DNA of 23,523 nt from Lachnospiraceae bacterium (GTDB taxonomy: Bacteria > Bacillota > Clostridia > Lachnospirales > Lachnospiraceae), in contig JAILIO010000298.1 of the NCBI GenBank assembly GCA_024695225.1, forward strand, positions 1 through 23,523, written 5' to 3'. How positions within the stretch are numbered: the first letter of the stretch is position 1; every line of letters begins with the position of its first letter. The notes beneath the pieces are model-generated. The model was not told the DNA's origin and ran no database searches. It saw only the letters and a list, made by a program, of their open reading frames with translations. The position numbers and the translations under genes are program-made. Positions 15,122 to 22,380 of the stretch are shown here, in pieces.

Positions 15122-15693
15122 CCGGGAACCGGGAAAATAAGGACCGGATCAGAAAGAGAGCCCTGTCTCTCAGGGACAGTCTGGATCCTCTGAAAAGAAA
15201 GGCTGAGGAAGAATATATCTCAAACTGCATCTCAAATGACAACAGATATGTTCACAGCAGGGATGTGCTGATCTACGCATCCTTTGGAAGCGAGGTATCC
15301 ACCGCGAGACTTATAGATAATGCGCTTTCAGAGGGACGCAGGGTTTATCTGCCCAGGATCACCGACAGCAGTCGTTCCCTCATGGATCTTGTGAGGATAA
15401 GGGACAGGTCGGAACTGGAAAAAGGGCACTTCGGCATTCCGGAGCCTGTGGGAGACGAACTGTACAGGTATGAGGATGCAGGCGCATACATGGTGTTGCC
15501 GGGGGCTGCCTTCGACAGAGAAGGGGACAGGATAGGCTACGGGAAAGGGTTTTACGACATCTTTCTGAAAGACAGACCAGGGATATATAAGGTGGGTATA
15601 TGTTTTTCCTGCCAGTTTTTTGAAAATATCCCTGCAGAGGATTATGATATCAGAATGGACCGGGTGATATGCGGATCCGGATCTGATCTGTAA
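15118..15693 (+). CDS. 5-formyltetrahydrofolate cyclo-ligase
   Basis: 191 aa, usual size. The enzyme uses ATP to convert 5-formyl-THF to 5,10-methenyl-THF, returning this dead-end folate to the one-carbon pool (the substrate family of FolD, also in this window). Motifs: YASFGSEVST (53-62), KGHFGIPEP (102-110) and the nucleotide/substrate loop GAAFDREGDRIGYGKGFYD (129-147), followed by the SCQ...IPAEDYDIRMD segment (164-181). Located between proB and proA and coupled to proB by ATGA, although it is not a proline enzyme. Confidence 0.94.
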   Translation: MTGNRENKDRIRKRALSLRDSLDPLKRKAEEEYISNCISNDNRYVHSRDVLIYASFGSEVSTARLIDNALSEGRRVYLPRITDSSRSLMDLVRIRDRSELEKGHFGIPEPVGDELYRYEDAGAYMVLPGAAFDREGDRIGYGKGFYDIFLKDRPGIYKVGICFSCQFFENIPAEDYDIRMDRVICGSGSDL

Positions 15694-15753
15694 CATGCCT
15701 CGGAATCATATAAATATCAACAATGAGCTGGTAAACAGCCACAGGAGGTTATC

Positions 15754-16998
15754 ATGACAGACCTTGAAACAATGGGAATGAATGCGGTAAAGGCAGGGGG
15801 AAAGCTTTCTGTTCTCTCAACAGACAGGAAGAATACCATTCTGAGAGCTGCGGCTGACAGGCTTGAGGCTGACACTGACAGTATAATAAAGGCAAATGCG
15901 GAGGATATGAAAGCCGCAGAGGGAAAGCTTTCGGAAGGGCTTATGGACAGGCTGAAGCTTGATGAGAGCAGGATCCGCGGCATGGCTGAGGGCATCAGAA
16001 GTACCGCAGAGCTGCAGGATCCTGTGGGGGTGATCCTGGATGAGTGGGATGTGCCTTCCGGCATCCATATAAAAAAGGTCTCCGTTCCCATGGGGGTTGT
16101 GGGCATCATTTACGAAGCCAGGCCCAATGTGACAGCTGACGCCTTTGCAATAGCTTACAAGTCGGGAAATGCGGTGATCCTGAAGGGAGGATCCGATGCG
16201 GTCAGATCCTGTAAGGCTGTGTCAGATTCCATAAGAAATGCCATAAGGGATGCGGGAGAGGATCCGGATGTGCTGCAGTTCATAGACGACACAGACAGGG
16301 CTGTGACAAATGAATTCATGCATCTGGACAGATATGTGGACGTGATGATACCGAGGGGCAGCGCGGGACTAATAGCCGCCGTAAAAAACGGCTGTTCCAT
16401 CCCGGTTATAGAGACGGGATCGGGAAACTGTCATATATTTGTGGATGAGACCGCGGATATAGGTAAGGCCATTCCCGTGATAGTGAACGCAAAGACCCAG
16501 AGGACCGGGGTTTGTAACGCTGTGGAATCCCTGGTGGTCCACGAAAAGATAGCGCCTGCCTTCCTTCCGGAACTCTGGAAAGCCCTTTCCGCCCACAATG
16601 TGGAGGTCAGAGCGGATTCCCCCGCAAGGGAGATAGTGCCTGAATTTGCCAAAGCTTCCCCGGAGGATTTCAGCACAGAATATCTGGCACTTATTCTCTC
16701 TGTGAAGACAGTGTCATCTGTGGATGAAGCCATAGAACATATAAACAGATGTCACACAGGCCACTCGGACGCCATACTCACTGCAGATCCTGACAACGCG
16801 GACAGGTTTTTGAAGATGGTTGACAGCGCCTGCGTGTATGTGAACGCTTCCACCAGGTTTACCGATGGAGGCGAATTCGGCTTTGGGGCAGAGATAGGCA
16901 TAAGCACGCAGAAACTCCACGCCCGGGGTCCCATGGGACTTAAGGAACTCACATCCTATAAATACCTGGTGAGCGGTGATTATACGGTGAGAAGCTAA
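15754..16998 (+). CDS. proA: Glutamate-5-semialdehyde dehydrogenase (gamma-glutamyl phosphate reductase)
   Basis: 414 aa, standard length. Reduces gamma-glutamyl phosphate with NADPH to glutamate semialdehyde, the second step of proline synthesis. Motifs: VPMGVVGIIYEARPNV (111-126), YKSGNAVILKGG (135-146), IPRGSAGLI (199-207), and the catalytic Cys254 in KTQRTGVCNAVES (247-259). The near-C-terminal FGFGAEIGIST segment is also typical. An excellent SD (AGGAGG) precedes the ATG. The 60-bp gap after the cyclo-ligase has no terminator, so one transcript with proB is likely. Confidence 0.97.
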   Translation: MTDLETMGMNAVKAGGKLSVLSTDRKNTILRAAADRLEADTDSIIKANAEDMKAAEGKLSEGLMDRLKLDESRIRGMAEGIRSTAELQDPVGVILDEWDVPSGIHIKKVSVPMGVVGIIYEARPNVTADAFAIAYKSGNAVILKGGSDAVRSCKAVSDSIRNAIRDAGEDPDVLQFIDDTDRAVTNEFMHLDRYVDVMIPRGSAGLIAAVKNGCSIPVIETGSGNCHIFVDETADIGKAIPVIVNAKTQRTGVCNAVESLVVHEKIAPAFLPELWKALSAHNVEVRADSPAREIVPEFAKASPEDFSTEYLALILSVKTVSSVDEAIEHINRCHTGHSDAILTADPDNADRFLKMVDSACVYVNASTRFTDGGEFGFGAEIGISTQKLHARGPMGLKELTSYKYLVSGDYTVRS

Positions 16999-17055
16999 AA
17001 TATGATGTCATTATCATGTACTTAAATCAGTTTTAAATATACGGAGGTGTATAAG

Positions 17056-18477
17056 ATGGAAAACAAGAACACATGGGAGAGTTACAGCGCTGCACAGATC
17101 CGGGATACGGACAGATTTTCCGGCGAATATATGGATTTCCTGAACAAAGGAAAGACCGAAAGGGAATGTACCGATTATTTTGTCGATATGGCTGAGAAAG
17201 CAGGATATACAGAACTTTCTGTTGCTGTTGAAAAGGGGATGAAGCTTAAGCCCGGAAGCAAGCTCTACGCCGTCAATATGAGCAAGGCCGTGATCTTGTT
17301 TAACATCGGGAAGAAGCCTTTGTCTCAGGGCATGAATATCCTTGGAGCCCACATCGATTCCCCCAGGCTCGACATAAAGCAGATTCCGGTGTACGAGGAC
17401 GGAGGTTTTGCCCTGTTGGACACTCATTATTACGGGGGCATAAAGAAATACCAGTGGGTGACCATACCTCTTGCGATCCACGGGGTGGTGGTCAAAAAGG
17501 ACGGCACCATCATTGAACTGAATATCGGTGAGGATGAGGACGACCCGGTGTTCTTTGTGTCAGATATCCTGATACACATGGCTCAGGAGCAGATGGAGAA
17601 GAAGGCTTCCAAAGCGGTGGAGGGCGAAGCTCTGGATATTATTGCCGCAAACCGTCCCCTGATCGTGAAGGGCGGAAAGAAGAAATCGGAGGAAGGCTCT
17701 TCTGAAAAGGACAAGGTGAAGGCCATGCTCCTGGATGTGCTAAGGAAAGAATACGGCATCGAAGAGGAGGACTTCATTTCCGCGGAACTCGAGGTGGTGC
17801 CCGCAGGAAAGGCCCGGGAAGCCGGCTTTGACAGGAGCATGATCCTGGCATACGGACACGACGACAAGGTGTGCGCTTACACTTCAATGAGAGCCATGCT
17901 GGATGTGAAGACCCCGGACCGCACATCCTGCTGCATCCTTGTGGACAAGGAGGAGATAGGGAGCGTGGGAGCCACGGGAATGCAGTCAAGATTCTTTGAA
18001 AACTGCGTTGCCGAGATACTGAATATGACAAATAAGAACTATTCTGAGCTGGATCTCAAGAGATGCCTGCAGAAGAGCGCGATGCTTTCATCCGATGTGA
18101 CCTCTGCCTTCGATCCTCTTTATGCATCCTGTTATGACAAGAAAAATGCCGCATTTTTCGGATGTGGTCCCGCTTTCAGCAAGTTTACGGGATCCAGGGG
18201 GAAATCCGGATCAAACGATGCAAATGCAGAATATATCGCACATATCAGGGATATATTTGACAAGGATAAAGTGAATTTCCAGACTTCAGAGCTTGGCAAG
18301 GTGGACATCGGAGGCGGCGGCACCATTGCCTATATCCTTGCACTGTACGGAATGAACGTTATAGACGTGGGAGTGCCGGTGCTCAATATGCATGCTCCCT
18401 GGGAGTGTGTGAGCAAGGCTGATGTTTTTGAGACTTACAGGTGCTATATAGCGTTCCTGAACAGATGCACTATCTGA
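17056..18477 (+). CDS. M18-family zinc aminopeptidase
   Basis: 473 aa from the ATG at 17056. A longer frame with GTG at 17047 is rejected because that GTG is the end of the GGAGGTG SD (17043-17049), which is ideally placed 6 nt before the ATG. Cytosolic dodecameric aminopeptidases of this family remove N-terminal residues, often acidic or neutral. Metal-site motifs: GAHIDSPRLD (97-106, H99/D101), YGHDDK (266-271), DKEEIGS (297-303), SDVTSAFDP (346-354) and the final His in NMHAPWE (444-450). The insert ~200-225 is Lys/Glu-rich. The substrate is not readable from sequence. Confidence 0.93.
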   Translation: MENKNTWESYSAAQIRDTDRFSGEYMDFLNKGKTERECTDYFVDMAEKAGYTELSVAVEKGMKLKPGSKLYAVNMSKAVILFNIGKKPLSQGMNILGAHIDSPRLDIKQIPVYEDGGFALLDTHYYGGIKKYQWVTIPLAIHGVVVKKDGTIIELNIGEDEDDPVFFVSDILIHMAQEQMEKKASKAVEGEALDIIAANRPLIVKGGKKKSEEGSSEKDKVKAMLLDVLRKEYGIEEEDFISAELEVVPAGKAREAGFDRSMILAYGHDDKVCAYTSMRAMLDVKTPDRTSCCILVDKEEIGSVGATGMQSRFFENCVAEILNMTNKNYSELDLKRCLQKSAMLSSDVTSAFDPLYASCYDKKNAAFFGCGPAFSKFTGSRGKSGSNDANAEYIAHIRDIFDKDKVNFQTSELGKVDIGGGGTIAYILALYGMNVIDVGVPVLNMHAPWECVSKADVFETYRCYIAFLNRCTI

Positions 18478-18493
18478 TGGGGCGTCCTCGCAG

Positions 18494-19537
18494 ATGGATG
18501 AAATATTGAAAACCTCAGACTTTTATTACGACCTGCCGGAGGAACTGATCGCCCAGGATCCCCTGGAGGACCGTTCTTCCTCCAGGCTTATGGTGCTGAA
18601 CAGGGAAAAGGGTGAGATCAGTCACAGACATTTTTATGAACTGCCAAAGCTTCTTAAAAGCGGCGATTCCCTTGTGCTGAACGATACCAAGGTGATACCT
18701 GCAAGGCTTATGGGGAGGCGCGCCGGAACCGGAGGAGCGGTGGAAGTGCTGCTCCTAAAGAGACTGGAAAATGAACACGACACCTGGGAAGCTCTGGTGA
18801 ACCCCGGAAAGAAATGCAGGCCCGGGCAGGAACTTGAATTTGGAGAGGGGCTCCTGAAGGCCCAGGTCCTTGATATCTTAGACGACGGCGTAAGGAAGAT
18901 CAGATTCATATATGAGGGCATCTTTGAAGAGATCCTGGACCGGCTGGGAGAGATGCCCCTGCCTCCTTATATAAAGCACAAACTGAAGGACAGGGACCGC
19001 TATCAGACGGTGTACGCAAGGTTTGAGGGTTCTGCTGCGGCGCCCACCGCAGGTCTTCATTTTACGGAAAAGCTTTTGGACGAAATAAGGGACAGGGGAG
19101 TGGATGTCATATATGTGACCCTTCATGTGGGACTCGGCACATTCAGGCCCGTGAAAGAAGAAAACATACTGGACCATCACATGCATACTGAAACCTACAG
19201 GATCAGTTCCGATGCGGCTCAGAGGATAAACGCCTGCAGAGACCGGGGAAACAGGGTCATTTGTGTGGGGACTACGGCTGTACGGACTCTGGAGTCGGCC
19301 TCCGATGAAGACGGAAGAGTCAGGGCCTGCTCCGGGGATACGGATATTTTTATTTACCCGGGGTACAGATTTAAGGCCACAGATGCCCTTATCACGAATT
19401 TCCATCTGCCGGAGTCCACGCTGATCATGCTGGTGTCCGCCCTGGCAGGCAGGGATTTCGTGCTCCGTGCCTACAGGGAAGCGGTAGATGAGAGATACCG
19501 TTTCTTTTCCTTCGGGGATGCGATGTTCATAGAATGA
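18494..19537 (+). CDS. queA: S-adenosylmethionine:tRNA ribosyltransferase-isomerase
   Basis: Transfers and isomerises the ribosyl group of SAM onto 7-aminomethyl-7-deazaguanine in tRNA to give epoxyqueuosine. 347 aa, normal length. Motifs: KTSDFYYDLPEELIAQ (6-21), LVLNDTKVIPARL (60-72), GSAAAPTAGLHFT (179-191), HVGLGTFRPV (211-220) and TNFHLPEST (301-309). The protein ends with the conserved YRFFSFGDAMFI. The gene begins 17 bp after the aminopeptidase with only a weak GGGG SD. The sequence encoding the last residues is repeated downstream of the stop. No tgt or other queuosine gene is visible in the window. Confidence 0.97.
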   Translation: MDEILKTSDFYYDLPEELIAQDPLEDRSSSRLMVLNREKGEISHRHFYELPKLLKSGDSLVLNDTKVIPARLMGRRAGTGGAVEVLLLKRLENEHDTWEALVNPGKKCRPGQELEFGEGLLKAQVLDILDDGVRKIRFIYEGIFEEILDRLGEMPLPPYIKHKLKDRDRYQTVYARFEGSAAAPTAGLHFTEKLLDEIRDRGVDVIYVTLHVGLGTFRPVKEENILDHHMHTETYRISSDAAQRINACRDRGNRVICVGTTAVRTLESASDEDGRVRACSGDTDIFIYPGYRFKATDALITNFHLPESTLIMLVSALAGRDFVLRAYREAVDERYRFFSFGDAMFIE

Positions 19538-19658
19538 TATTATTTCCCTTGGGGATGCGATATTCATAGAACGACCGGAGGATATTTCTGTAGGGGATGC
19601 GATATCTTAGGAATCATAGGGGATCATTTATCTTGGGGATGTAATGTCTGCAGAAAGA
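19514..19658 (+). repeat. Four-copy ~40-bp array derived from the 3' end of queA
   Basis: Copies begin with GGGGATG at 19514 (inside queA), 19551, 19593 and 19635; spacings are 37, 42 and 42 bp. The second copy (19551-19574) matches the queA tail at 22 of 24 positions; copies 3 and 4 are more diverged. T-rich sequence such as TTTCC-CTT precedes each copy. The copies are out of frame with queA and non-coding. Since FSFGDAMFI is conserved in QueA proteins, the gene end is likely the source and the array the derivative. Confidence 0.85.
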
Positions 19659-19670
19659 CTTAGGTCTCCA
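19538..19670. other. Convergent intergenic region between queA and the minus-strand block
   Basis: This 133-bp stretch separates converging genes and is almost entirely the queA-tail array. I see no stem with a T tract on either strand; a 4-bp AGAC/GTCT pair at 19656-19667 is too short to call. Where transcription ends here is not evident. Confidence 0.6.
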
Positions 19671-20561
19671 TCATGCGAATTTTCCCGTGGCTAAAAGTCT
19701 GATGGCGCAGAACAGGATCAGGGTTATGAGTTCCGTAATGTCTGAAAGCCGGGATATGCGGTTCACATCCTCCGCAGATACATTCCATACGTGATCGCCG
19801 ATGGGGACGCCGTCCTCTGTGAACCTGATCCCAAGGGCTCCCGCAGCCATGCTGACAGTCTGTCCGCTGTTGAGATCCCGGGGCATCTTCCTGTCCCTCA
19901 CAAAAATCCTGAAGGCAGAGCGGGAATCCAGTTTCATAAGGTATGAGGCCTCAAGCATTATGAGTGCAGCGATCCTCGCCGGGAAAAATTCAAGGAAGTC
20001 AGACAGTATATAGGCGTAACGGGAAAAACTGTTGTATCTGGTGCCGGCTCCGGTGAATTCCCGGAGGATATCCACGATCTTGTAAAATACGGCAAAGACC
20101 GGACCGCCTATGACCATAAAGAAAATAGGGGCGACGATCTTTGAGGAAACAGACCTCGCTATGTCCCTGATGGCTCTTTCCGCTTTCTTCTCATCAAACC
20201 TGTTTTTCCTCAGGGATTCATTTACCTTTGATGCGGTCTTTCTGATGGTCCCTGCGGAGATGGTCAGATAGAAGAGAAATGCAGACACGACAGTCTCAAA
20301 GACGGGGCCGGGTTTCGAGGATAAAAGGACAAGGATAAATGCAAGGCCCGTGAAAAGAGAGGTGACAAGCAAGGTCAGTATCAGGCCTTTTGAACTTTTT
20401 GTATTGTCGCTGTCAGGCCCTCTGTAAAGGGCGTTCGCCACAAAAGAAGTAAAGCGGCGGGGCAATACGGATGACAGGGGCTCCCTTCCGTGTCCTATGA
20501 AACGGTCTGTGAGAGCCCCGGCGATGACTGCTATACAGATGCTGTAATACCTGAGGTCCAA
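19671..20561 (-). CDS. Divergent CbiB/CobD-like membrane protein
   Basis: 296 aa with hydrophobic segments at ~5-20, 60-81, 88-105, 140-162, 190-210 and 275-292. The pattern fits the CbiB/CobD (adenosylcobinamide-phosphate synthase) family: IVAPIFFMVIGGPVFAVFYKIVD (142-164), the FFPARIAAL segment (192-200, normally IPARL), and LNSGQTVSMAAGALGIRF (230-247, normally PNAGQxxxAMAGALGV). Several canonical positions differ: the EN-x2-DG before the APLFY-type segment, NTLDS, and the N-terminal GDP-x2-HPV segment are not recognisable. No other cobalamin gene is nearby. The start is taken as TTG at 20559-20561, 3 bp after the PilZ stop, with AAAGGA upstream; no good in-frame ATG exists. It may have left cobalamin synthesis; activity is doubtful. 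Confidence 0.6.
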   Translation of the reverse strand: MDLRYYSICIAVIAGALTDRFIGHGREPLSSVLPRRFTSFVANALYRGPDSDNTKSSKGLILTLLVTSLFTGLAFILVLLSSKPGPVFETVVSAFLFYLTISAGTIRKTASKVNESLRKNRFDEKKAERAIRDIARSVSSKIVAPIFFMVIGGPVFAVFYKIVDILREFTGAGTRYNSFSRYAYILSDFLEFFPARIAALIMLEASYLMKLDSRSAFRIFVRDRKMPRDLNSGQTVSMAAGALGIRFTEDGVPIGDHVWNVSAEDVNRISRLSDITELITLILFCAIRLLATGKFA

Positions 20562-20564
20562 ATT

Positions 20565-20918
20565 TTATTTTGTGTCCTTTTCAACTTCTTTGATGGTCTG
20601 GTATATGGAGATCCTCTCGCTTTCGGTCTCCGGCATGCCGATGAAAATGGCGCCGTAATTGAAGGTGTTGTTGGCTTTTTCGATCCTCACTATCTCAAGG
20701 AACGCATGGAGCACTTCCTTTGTCCATATGGTGAGAAATGCTTCATAAACAGCGCCGATGGTAAGGGGAGTGTTGCAGCTGAAACCGACGCCGGTCTTCG
20801 ATACATCGCTTACATCGATATCGACTTTTTCGTCTGATCCTCCCTGATCCAGTCTTTTGAGAACGATGGAAGATCTGAGCTCCATTCTTTCTGATTTACG
20901 TCTTTCCTGTCCTGCCAT
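20565..20918 (-). CDS. PilZ-domain c-di-GMP-binding protein
   Basis: 117 aa from the ATG at 20916-20918. A longer frame from 20939 is rejected because AAAGGAGGA sits directly before this ATG. Both PilZ signatures are present: RxxxR (R7-K-S-E-R11) and DxSxxG (D38-V-S-K-T-G43). They match the c-di-GMP-binding consensus, so ligand binding is likely intact. It is a stand-alone PilZ protein with little beyond the domain. Together with the CbiB-like gene 3 bp downstream it forms a short operon under the promoter at 20949-20977. Confidence 0.88.
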   Translation of the reverse strand: MAGQERRKSERMELRSSIVLKRLDQGGSDEKVDIDVSDVSKTGVGFSCNTPLTIGAVYEAFLTIWTKEVLHAFLEIVRIEKANNTFNYGAIFIGMPETESERISIYQTIKEVEKDTK

Positions 20919-20948
20919 AGGTTCCTCCTTTGTTAACAAATCAAGACC

Positions 20949-20977
20949 ATTATACTACAAATCCGGTCCCATGTCCC
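20949..20977 (-). promoter_or_regulatory. Sigma-A-type promoter for the pilZ / CbiB-like pair
   Basis: On the minus strand, GGGACA (20972-20977; 4 of 6 match to TTGACA) and a perfect TATAAT (20949-20954) are separated by 17 bp. The site lies in the 63-bp gap before pilZ, about 30 nt upstream of the start codon. CTGACA further upstream is a better -35 hexamer but is 25 bp away. Confidence 0.6.
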
Positions 20978-20981
20978 TTTG

Positions 20982-21794
20982 TCAGGGCATGATCCTCGTG
21001 ACATACCATCCCTCAGCTGTCTTGTCGATGGTGACAGAAGGGGTTTTTGAACTGCCGGAAAGGATTATGCTGTCTCCCGTCTTTTCCAAAGCGATCAGAT
21101 TCAGATGGGAGAGCATTTCCTTCATTTCAGGGGTCCAGTATTTATCCTTTGAAAGTTCGTTTGCGGATTTCACGGTGCCTTTCTGTGTTTCCACGGGGAA
21201 GAGGACTGAGTCCTTGAAGGAATCGAAATCGTCGTAATAAGCGGCCAGCACCAGGTCTGCTGCGGTATCCAGGGCTTCCGGATCCCCGGCCTTTGTATCG
21301 ACGCTGCTGATGGCTGTGACATGATCGTTTTCGTCAACGGTGAGTTTTACGCCGATGCCGATCCTGATCCCCCCGGGGTCCATGCCCGATATGTCCGGTG
21401 ATTCCTCCGGGTAGGAGAAAAGCTTTTGTTCACCTGATATGGTCTGGATCATCATGGAGTGCATGGCTGCATCCAGTACAACCCCTGTGTATGTCCCGTC
21501 TTCATCTTCATAGATCACCGGGCTCTCTTCAGTGGGATCGGAAGTGCTTTCGGTTTCTGCAGCATCTTTTTCCGTGGATTCAGATACAGCTTCAGAGATC
21601 ATTGATGCGATCTTCTCTGCGGGATCTTCTTTGGCTTCCGGAGCAGCAGACTCAGATGCCGAAACAGACGGCTGTTTTTCAGGCACCGGAGCAGGGGATG
21701 GCGCAGGATGAGTCACATTGCCGCAGCCTGACAAATAAAGGCAGAAAGTGGTAATAAAGGCGATCCCTGTGAGTGCTCTTTTATTTAAATGCAT
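20982..21794 (-). CDS. Secreted lipoprotein of unknown function
   Basis: 270 aa. A basic N-terminus and hydrophobic segment (~8-20) end in the lipobox L21-S-G-C24, so cleavage and lipidation at C24 are expected. A Pro/Ala/Ser/Glu linker (~27-93) leads to a C-terminal domain (~94-270). The first part is beta-rich with TGVVLDAAMHSMMIQT (102-117); the second (~180-270) resembles small extracellular domains of unknown function, with YYDDFDSFKDSV (187-198). SD AGGAGGA precedes the ATG. It follows the rhomboid gene by 31 bp on the same strand. Family not recognised. Confidence 0.8.
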   Translation of the reverse strand: MHLNKRALTGIAFITTFCLYLSGCGNVTHPAPSPAPVPEKQPSVSASESAAPEAKEDPAEKIASMISEAVSESTEKDAAETESTSDPTEESPVIYEDEDGTYTGVVLDAAMHSMMIQTISGEQKLFSYPEESPDISGMDPGGIRIGIGVKLTVDENDHVTAISSVDTKAGDPEALDTAADLVLAAYYDDFDSFKDSVLFPVETQKGTVKSANELSKDKYWTPEMKEMLSHLNLIALEKTGDSIILSGSSKTPSVTIDKTAEGWYVTRIMP

Positions 21795-21825
21795 TTTTGT
21801 CCTCCTGTACGCGCTTCCTGTGACT

Positions 21826-22380
21826 TCAGTGACTGTGGATCCATAAAAAGATACCTGTTATGACGAGACCGGATAAAGCGCCTCCCACATGGGCCTGCCA
21901 GGCGATCCCCGGCATAAAGTTTATGGCCAGGTTCATGAGGAGAGTCACCATAAAACTCCTGAAATTCAGTACACCCAGGCGAAGGGCTATCAAAAAGTAT
22001 GAAACTATCACCCCGTACAGCCCGCCTGAAAGCCCTACGCAGAATCTCACATTGGATGTCAGATATTCAAACAGGCTCCCGCCAAAGACTGACAGAAAGA
22101 GCAGGGCGGCAAACCAGGCGTGTCCCAGCACCCGTTCCATGAAACGCATATTGTAGAGGGAATAAAGGTTCATGGCGGCGTGCCACACCTGTATGTGTAC
22201 GAAACCAACCGTGAGCATACGCCATATCTGGCCTGATGCTATGGCCTGTCTGTCGTAGGCTCCAAGCTTCCAGGCCGCAGCCCCTTTGTCTTTGGATGCT
22301 GTTATCATCATGAAGATAACAGCGCATATGATTATCACAGCGTAGGTCACAATGCTGCTCTTTATCTCTTCGGCCTTCAT
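21826..22380 (-). CDS. Rhomboid-family intramembrane serine protease
   Basis: 184 aa with about six membrane segments. The active-site set is present: N71 in WHAAMNLYSL (66-75), the nucleophile S118 in GLSGGLYG (116-123), and H164 in HVGGALSG (164-171). Rhomboids cleave transmembrane substrates within the bilayer. The Ser motif is GLSG rather than the more common GASG. The start overlaps the stop of the upstream gene (ATGA) and a GGAGGAA SD lies just upstream. No substrate is evident from sequence; membrane proteins encoded alongside are candidates only by position. Confidence 0.9.
   Translation of the reverse strand: MKAEEIKSSIVTYAVIIICAVIFMMITASKDKGAAAWKLGAYDRQAIASGQIWRMLTVGFVHIQVWHAAMNLYSLYNMRFMERVLGHAWFAALLFLSVFGGSLFEYLTSNVRFCVGLSGGLYGVIVSYFLIALRLGVLNFRSFMVTLLMNLAINFMPGIAWQAHVGGALSGLVITGIFLWIHSH

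Noticed and set aside
16999..17055. Promoter upstream of the M18 aminopeptidase (TTATCA, then TTAAAT or TAAATA) and an ATGAT/ATCAT dyad
   Set aside because: Hexamer matches are at most 4 of 6 in AT-rich sequence, and the dyad is too short; not distinguishable from chance.
17047..17055. GTG at 17047 as the aminopeptidase start
   Set aside because: This GTG is the last part of the GGAGGTG Shine-Dalgarno; the ATG at 17056 is ideally spaced from it.
20919..20939. Longer PilZ protein starting at 20939
   Set aside because: The extension is translated from the AAAGGAGGA ribosome binding site itself; the ATG at 20916-20918 is the supported start.
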